From: Planctomycetia bacterium | GTDB taxonomy: Bacteria; Planctomycetota; Planctomycetia; Pirellulales; UBA1268 | Length of the DNA: 9,179 nt | Direction: 5' to 3' | NCBI GenBank assembly: GCA_010027105.1 | Contig: RGVT01000086.1 | Span: 1 to 9,179, forward strand | In this document: piece by piece, positions 6,160 through 9,179 of the stretch | How positions within the stretch are numbered: position 1 is the stretch's first letter | Layout of the letters: every line of letters begins with the position of its first letter | Notes under the pieces: model-generated | Database searches by the model: none | The model's input: the letters and a program-made list of their open reading frames with translations, nothing else | Told to the model about the DNA's origin: nothing | Program-made: the position numbers and the translations under genes

Positions 6160-8310
6160 GTGAAAGTCACCATCATGGACACCATGTCTCCCGCCGGCGG
6201 AGCCGGCAGTTTCTCGTTTGATGATTCCCTTCATTCGCATCTCCTGAACGGTCACGGCCGCGGCCGCGTGCAGGCCGACGACTTCGGCCTTCCGGACCGG
6301 AAGGACCTGCTGGGCCTTGCCCGCAGCTATCTCGAGATCCAATCGCGGCTCTGGCCGCAGTTGGCCGGCACCGCGGCGGTGCCCGAGCCTACCGACGCCG
6401 TGCTCGAGGCGATGGCCGACGCCTTCGAGCGGCGGTTCCGTCGGCAGACGATCGACCGCTTTCAGACCACCGGCCTGCCGAAGGTCTGGGACGCCCTCGG
6501 GATCGGCTACACCCGGTTCAGCGACGAGGGCTCCAACCATCGATCGCTCGACCAGCAGCTGCTCAACGTACTCACCAAGGCCCAGCGGGAAGGGGTGTTC
6601 GTCCCGTGGGAATACGTGTGCGCCGACGCGGCCGTGAGCGGCACGATCGCCTGCCGCCGTGGCTATACCGTCGCGAAGATGCTGCTGGAGCAGAGCGACG
6701 CCCTCGGCATCACGTGGTTCATCGTCGATGACCTGTCGCGGCTGAGCCGCAACACGATCGAGTCGCTCAAGACGGGCGAGCTAGCGACCGACATGGGCGT
6801 CCGGCTCGTCGGTGCCAGCGACGGGTTCGATATCGCGAACCCGCAGGCCACGCTCCTGCTGCCGATCTCGTCGTCGTATCACGCCGCGTTCATCCAAGAC
6901 CTGCGGGCGAAGGTACGGCGCGGCATGGACGACGCCTTCCTACGGGGCGAGAACATCCAGCCGCCCGGGTTCGGTTACCGGATGGTGACCGTGAAGGACG
7001 CGAACGGGAACGACGTCTACACCCGGAAGGACAAGGACAAGTTGGAAAAGCGGGCCGAGATCGACCCGGAGGCGGCTGCGTGGATCGTGCGGGGCGCCGA
7101 GATGATCGCCTACGAAGGCAAGAGCCCCATCGAGGTGGCTCGGTTCTTCAATGAGAACAACGTCGGCGGCCGGAAGACGTGGGCCGATGAGAACGTCCGC
7201 AAGCTCTACCGCCGCGAGCGGCTCGTGGGCATCGAGGTCTTTCGAAAGAGCCGGCAGATCCGAGACCGTCGGACCGGGAAGATCCGTACCGAGAAGATCA
7301 AGCCGGAGAACTGGCTGCGGCGTGAGTCACCTCACCTACGAATCCTGACCGACGAACTGGGCGACGCAGTGAAGCGTCGTCTCGACCGCGCGGCTTCGTC
7401 CTTCGGTCGAGCCGCGACCGACGAGACCAAGCGGAAGCGACGAGCCGACGTGTATCCCCGGGTGCTGATCCGCCCTGTCTGCGGCGGATGTGGCGAGCCG
7501 ATGTGCCTCGGCCGCTCGGCGGGCAAGTATCAGAGCTTCTTCTGTGCGTCCGCTCTCTACGGTATCCACGGATGCCAGAACCGGGGCTACAAGAGTGCTC
7601 GGCTCATCGACGAGGCGGTGCTCAAGGCCGTGTCGGCGACGCTCTTCACGGAGGAGTTCACCGCCGCGCTCACGGCGGAGGTGAACCTCCTGCTCGAAGC
7701 GGCGGCCCGCCGGCCGCAGGGTTCGACCAAGAAGCTCGAGCAGGAGATCGCCAAGCGGGAACGGCAGATCGCCCGCATCACGGCGAACCTCGAGGGCATG
7801 GAGGGCGACGCGGCGATCAAATCGGTGATCCGGAAAGTAGCCGAGATGCAGGCTGATCTCGACCAGTTGCGAGAGCAGCTGGTCGAGGAACGCCGGCGGA
7901 ATCAGCGGCCGCCGGTCACCCGTGTAAAGGAGAAGGAGGTGCTGGCGGAACTGCTCCGACTGCGGGATCTCCTGCAGTCGGACGTTGGCAAGGCCGCCCC
8001 GGTCCTCAAGGGTTTGGTCGGCGATGTCGTCCTCGAGGCCCGACCGGTGGAGGGCAAGCGGAGTCCGGAGATGGTGGCCCGGTTCACGATCGATGCCGTT
8101 CCCGCTCTAGCGGCCATCCGCCGCGGGAGTGGGGCGGAATCCGATGATCCATCGGTCAGTGTTTGGGAGTACCTGATGCGTGACGGTTGGATCATCCCGG
8201 GGCGGCCGGGCCGGGCGACTTCTGCGCGGCCCGAAATCGTGGTTTCGCTCGACTACGACCGCCGAGCCGCGGCACGGCAATCGCGAGGGCCACGAGGAGA
8301 TGCGGCGTAG
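6160..8310 (+). CDS. Large serine recombinase (resolvase/integrase family) with N-terminal extension
   Basis: This predicted site-specific DNA recombinase of 716 residues would integrate, excise or invert DNA through a 5' phosphoserine intermediate. The resolvase domain (about 113-265) has catalytic Ser121 in Y-T-R-F-S and Arg194 and Arg197 in D-D-L-S-R-L-S-R. The recombinase domain follows with P-P-G-F-G-Y-R (268-274) and N-V-G-G-R (334-338). A zinc ribbon uses Cys441, Cys444, Cys462 and Cys472. A coiled coil spans about 523-582, as in phage-type large serine integrases. Residues 1-112 precede the catalytic domain, where relatives usually have only a few residues. The chosen GTG is the first start after the upstream TGA. 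ATGs at 6175 and 6184 are alternatives, and a much later start cannot be excluded. GC appears lower than in the left part, which supports horizontal acquisition. It is probably the integrase of a mobile element that also carries the AbiEi-like gene. Confidence 0.93.
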   Translation: MKVTIMDTMSPAGGAGSFSFDDSLHSHLLNGHGRGRVQADDFGLPDRKDLLGLARSYLEIQSRLWPQLAGTAAVPEPTDAVLEAMADAFERRFRRQTIDRFQTTGLPKVWDALGIGYTRFSDEGSNHRSLDQQLLNVLTKAQREGVFVPWEYVCADAAVSGTIACRRGYTVAKMLLEQSDALGITWFIVDDLSRLSRNTIESLKTGELATDMGVRLVGASDGFDIANPQATLLLPISSSYHAAFIQDLRAKVRRGMDDAFLRGENIQPPGFGYRMVTVKDANGNDVYTRKDKDKLEKRAEIDPEAAAWIVRGAEMIAYEGKSPIEVARFFNENNVGGRKTWADENVRKLYRRERLVGIEVFRKSRQIRDRRTGKIRTEKIKPENWLRRESPHLRILTDELGDAVKRRLDRAASSFGRAATDETKRKRRADVYPRVLIRPVCGGCGEPMCLGRSAGKYQSFFCASALYGIHGCQNRGYKSARLIDEAVLKAVSATLFTEEFTAALTAEVNLLLEAAARRPQGSTKKLEQEIAKRERQIARITANLEGMEGDAAIKSVIRKVAEMQADLDQLREQLVEERRRNQRPPVTRVKEKEVLAELLRLRDLLQSDVGKAAPVLKGLVGDVVLEARPVEGKRSPEMVARFTIDAVPALAAIRRGSGAESDDPSVSVWEYLMRDGWIIPGRPGRATSARPEIVVSLDYDRRAAARQSRGPRGDAA

Positions 8311-8327
8311 TCATCTGACAACACAGG

Positions 8328-8360
8328 GGGCGGCCGCCCAGATCAAGGATTCGGGCGGCC
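8328..8360. repeat. Palindrome and hairpin after the recombinase gene
   Basis: GGGCGGCCGCCC at 8328-8339 is a perfect 12-bp palindrome. Its right half can also pair with GGGCGGCC at 8353-8360, giving an 8-bp stem with a 13-nt loop. It starts 17 bases after the recombinase stop. There is no T-run, so terminator function is uncertain. The palindromic shape would also suit a protein-binding or crossover site. The rest of 8311-8454 contains no recognisable gene. Confidence 0.35.
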
Positions 8361-8422
8361 CGCCGCCGAACTCGTCGGACAGGCCCGTCGGCAGCAAAAC
8401 TCGTCCGATTTACGCCCCTCTG

Positions 8423-8448
8423 GCGAAGCACTATTTCGTAGCGAAGCA
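8423..8448. repeat. Direct repeat of GCGAAGCA, 18 bp apart
   Basis: GCGAAGCA occurs at 8423-8430 and again at 8441-8448, immediately before the predicted -35 element of the AbiEi-like gene. The 18-bp spacing is a little under two helical turns, so two regulator molecules could bind close to the same face. Chance occurrence is possible with so short a unit. Confidence 0.3.
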
Positions 8449-8454
8449 TTTTCC

Positions 8455-8483
8455 TTGCAATCGACGGCCTGCGCATATACATT
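8455..8483 (+). promoter_or_regulatory. Predicted sigma-70-type promoter of the AbiEi-like gene
   Basis: TTGCAA at 8455-8460 and TACATT at 8478-8483 are separated by exactly 17 bases. Each matches the consensus at four of six positions. The region is clearly AT-richer than its surroundings. Transcription would start near 8490, only a few bases before the ribosome binding site, giving a very short leader. Confidence 0.5.
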
Positions 8484-8496
8484 CAAATCATTTGAA
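8482..8496. promoter_or_regulatory. Perfect 15-bp palindrome, candidate AbiEi operator
   Basis: TTCAAATCATTTGAA is a perfect palindrome around a central C. It overlaps the end of the predicted -10 element and runs into the GAAGG ribosome site, so a bound protein would block transcription start. AbiEi antitoxins of characterised AbiE systems bind inverted repeats in their own promoter through an N-terminal winged helix-turn-helix and repress it. Assigning this site to AbiEi is inference from position and family. Confidence 0.5.
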
Positions 8497-8506
8497 GGTT
8501 TATGCA

Positions 8507-9109
8507 TTGCGATATCGCGACACCAAAGCCGCTCTACGGCACCTGACGGAGGTCGCTACTTCGCAGGGAGGCTACTTCACGGCTCGCCAAGCCGAGAGCG
8601 CCGGCTATGCCGCGTCGCACCTCAGTTACCACATTCGCGCAGGCAACTTTGAGCGGGCCGGCCACGGGCTCTATCGCATCCCAACGCTGCCGCTCTCCGA
8701 TCATGACGACCTTGTGCGTCTATGGCTTTGGAGCCGTGGACGCGACGATCGACCTCAGGCGGTCATTTCTCACCAGACGGCACTCGCACTACATGACCTT
8801 GCAGAACTCATACCAACGACTATCCACCTGACAGTACCGCCGGGATTTCGCAAACGTCGACCCCGAGCCTGCCTGCTGCATAAAGGCATTGTTGAACCCG
8901 CTGCCACCCAGCCTTTTGATGCGATTGCGGTGACGACACCACTCAAGACGCTGAGGGACCTTGCGAGCGACCACTCAATGCCGACAGAACAGTTCAGAAA
9001 CGCGGTGTCTACTGCTGTAAAACGCGGCTTGATCACGCGACGCGAGGCCGATCACCTCCTCGCGCATCGCCGTGACAGCGCGGGTGCCAGTGGATCGAAA
9101 GGGACGTGA
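8507..9109 (+). CDS. AbiEi-type antitoxin / winged-helix transcription regulator (type IV toxin-antitoxin)
   Basis: This 200-residue protein resembles AbiEi antitoxins. In AbiE systems such a protein counteracts the nucleotidyltransferase toxin AbiEii and represses its own operon; the systems act in phage abortive infection and element maintenance. The N-terminal helix-turn-helix is visible at about residues 20-58: G-G-Y-F-T-A-R-Q-A, then S-H-L-S-Y-H-I-R-A-G, then F-E-R-A-G-H-G-L-Y-R-I. The middle has I-S-H-Q-T-A-L-A-L-H-D-L, and a later segment reads T-P-L-K-T-L-R-D-L-A, both characteristic of the family. The TTG start is chosen because GAAGG lies 8 nt upstream and the family N-terminus begins about here. 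A TTG at 8492 is an alternative. ATGs further upstream (8180, 8300) lie inside the recombinase gene. Codon use is more AT-rich than in the left part, a sign of transfer. No toxin gene starts immediately after the stop. Confidence 0.85.
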   Translation: MRYRDTKAALRHLTEVATSQGGYFTARQAESAGYAASHLSYHIRAGNFERAGHGLYRIPTLPLSDHDDLVRLWLWSRGRDDRPQAVISHQTALALHDLAELIPTTIHLTVPPGFRKRRPRACLLHKGIVEPAATQPFDAIAVTTPLKTLRDLASDHSMPTEQFRNAVSTAVKRGLITRREADHLLAHRRDSAGASGSKGT

Positions 9110-9179
9110 CCGGGTTGGATTTCCTGTACCAGGGGATATGAGGGTTCAGGAACAGGGTTCAACCTCAGCACCAGCGTGT
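9110..9179. other. Non-coding or partial sequence at right edge
   Basis: A GTG overlapping the AbiEi-like stop opens only 12 codons. An ATG at 9138 is open to the window end but has a poorly spaced upstream AGGGG and no recognisable peptide. The octamer AGGGTTCA occurs twice here. Nothing else can be assigned. Confidence 0.3.

Noticed and set aside
4735..6540. A 601-codon open frame on the minus strand
   Set aside because: It lies opposite pdxH, the Cys-rich gene and the recombinase N-terminus, shows no family motifs, is low-complexity Arg/Gly/Ala-rich, and is a GC-driven shadow of the plus-strand genes.
8180..8506. Upstream ATG starts (8180, 8300) for the AbiEi-like gene
   Set aside because: They lie within the recombinase gene and would add about 70-109 residues with no family similarity, spanning the promoter-like AT-rich region.
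9106..9143. GTG overlapping the AbiEi-like stop as an AbiEii toxin start
   Set aside because: The frame stops after 12 codons.

Overview
The window is GC-rich, densely coding DNA that most resembles a planctomycete (possibly Pirellulales-like). The main lineage clue is the N-terminal LEPR-type motif (E-N-L-E-P-R-L-P-M-S-A-D) of the subtilase at the left end. This short motif is typical of exported planctomycete proteins. A tiny exported cysteine-rich repeat protein is consistent with that lineage but does not prove it. The assignment is inferred from motifs and composition, not from a database search.

Left part (1-5913), an ordinary-looking chromosomal region. A minus-strand S8 serine protease (58-1395) is divergent from a plus-strand series. 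That series is a rhomboid intramembrane protease (1660-2439), a flavoprotein of the flavin-dependent halogenase superfamily (2501-3748), and a YbfF-like alpha/beta hydrolase (3766-4539) that is probably translationally coupled to the flavoprotein. It continues with a small secreted protein built from E-P-A-C heptads (4787-5161) and pyridoxamine 5'-phosphate oxidase, pdxH (5269-5913). The first 180 bases form a perfect 80-bp inverted repeat around a 20-nt spacer. This fold-back copies part of the protease and supplies its stop codon, so the protease C-terminus is suspect and the repeat may be a chimeric or assembly artefact.

Right part (5914-9179), an accessory region with visibly lower GC, especially after 8390. 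A start-less coding remnant (5971-6090) lies behind pdxH. It is followed by a 716-aa large serine recombinase (6160-8310) with an unusual N-terminal extension of about 115 residues. Last comes an AbiEi-type antitoxin/transcription regulator (8507-9109), apparently starting at TTG behind its own promoter. A perfect 15-bp palindrome lies between its -10 element and its Shine-Dalgarno sequence. The recombinase and the AbiEi-like gene suggest the left end of an integrated element whose right end, and any AbiEii toxin, lie beyond the window.

The most interesting points are the AbiEi promoter/palindrome/TTG arrangement with no immediately adjoining toxin gene, the extended recombinase, the possible halogenase-hydrolase pair, the cysteine-heptad protein with alternative hairpins in its leader, and the fold-back repeat at the window edge. 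No tRNA, rRNA or CRISPR array was seen.
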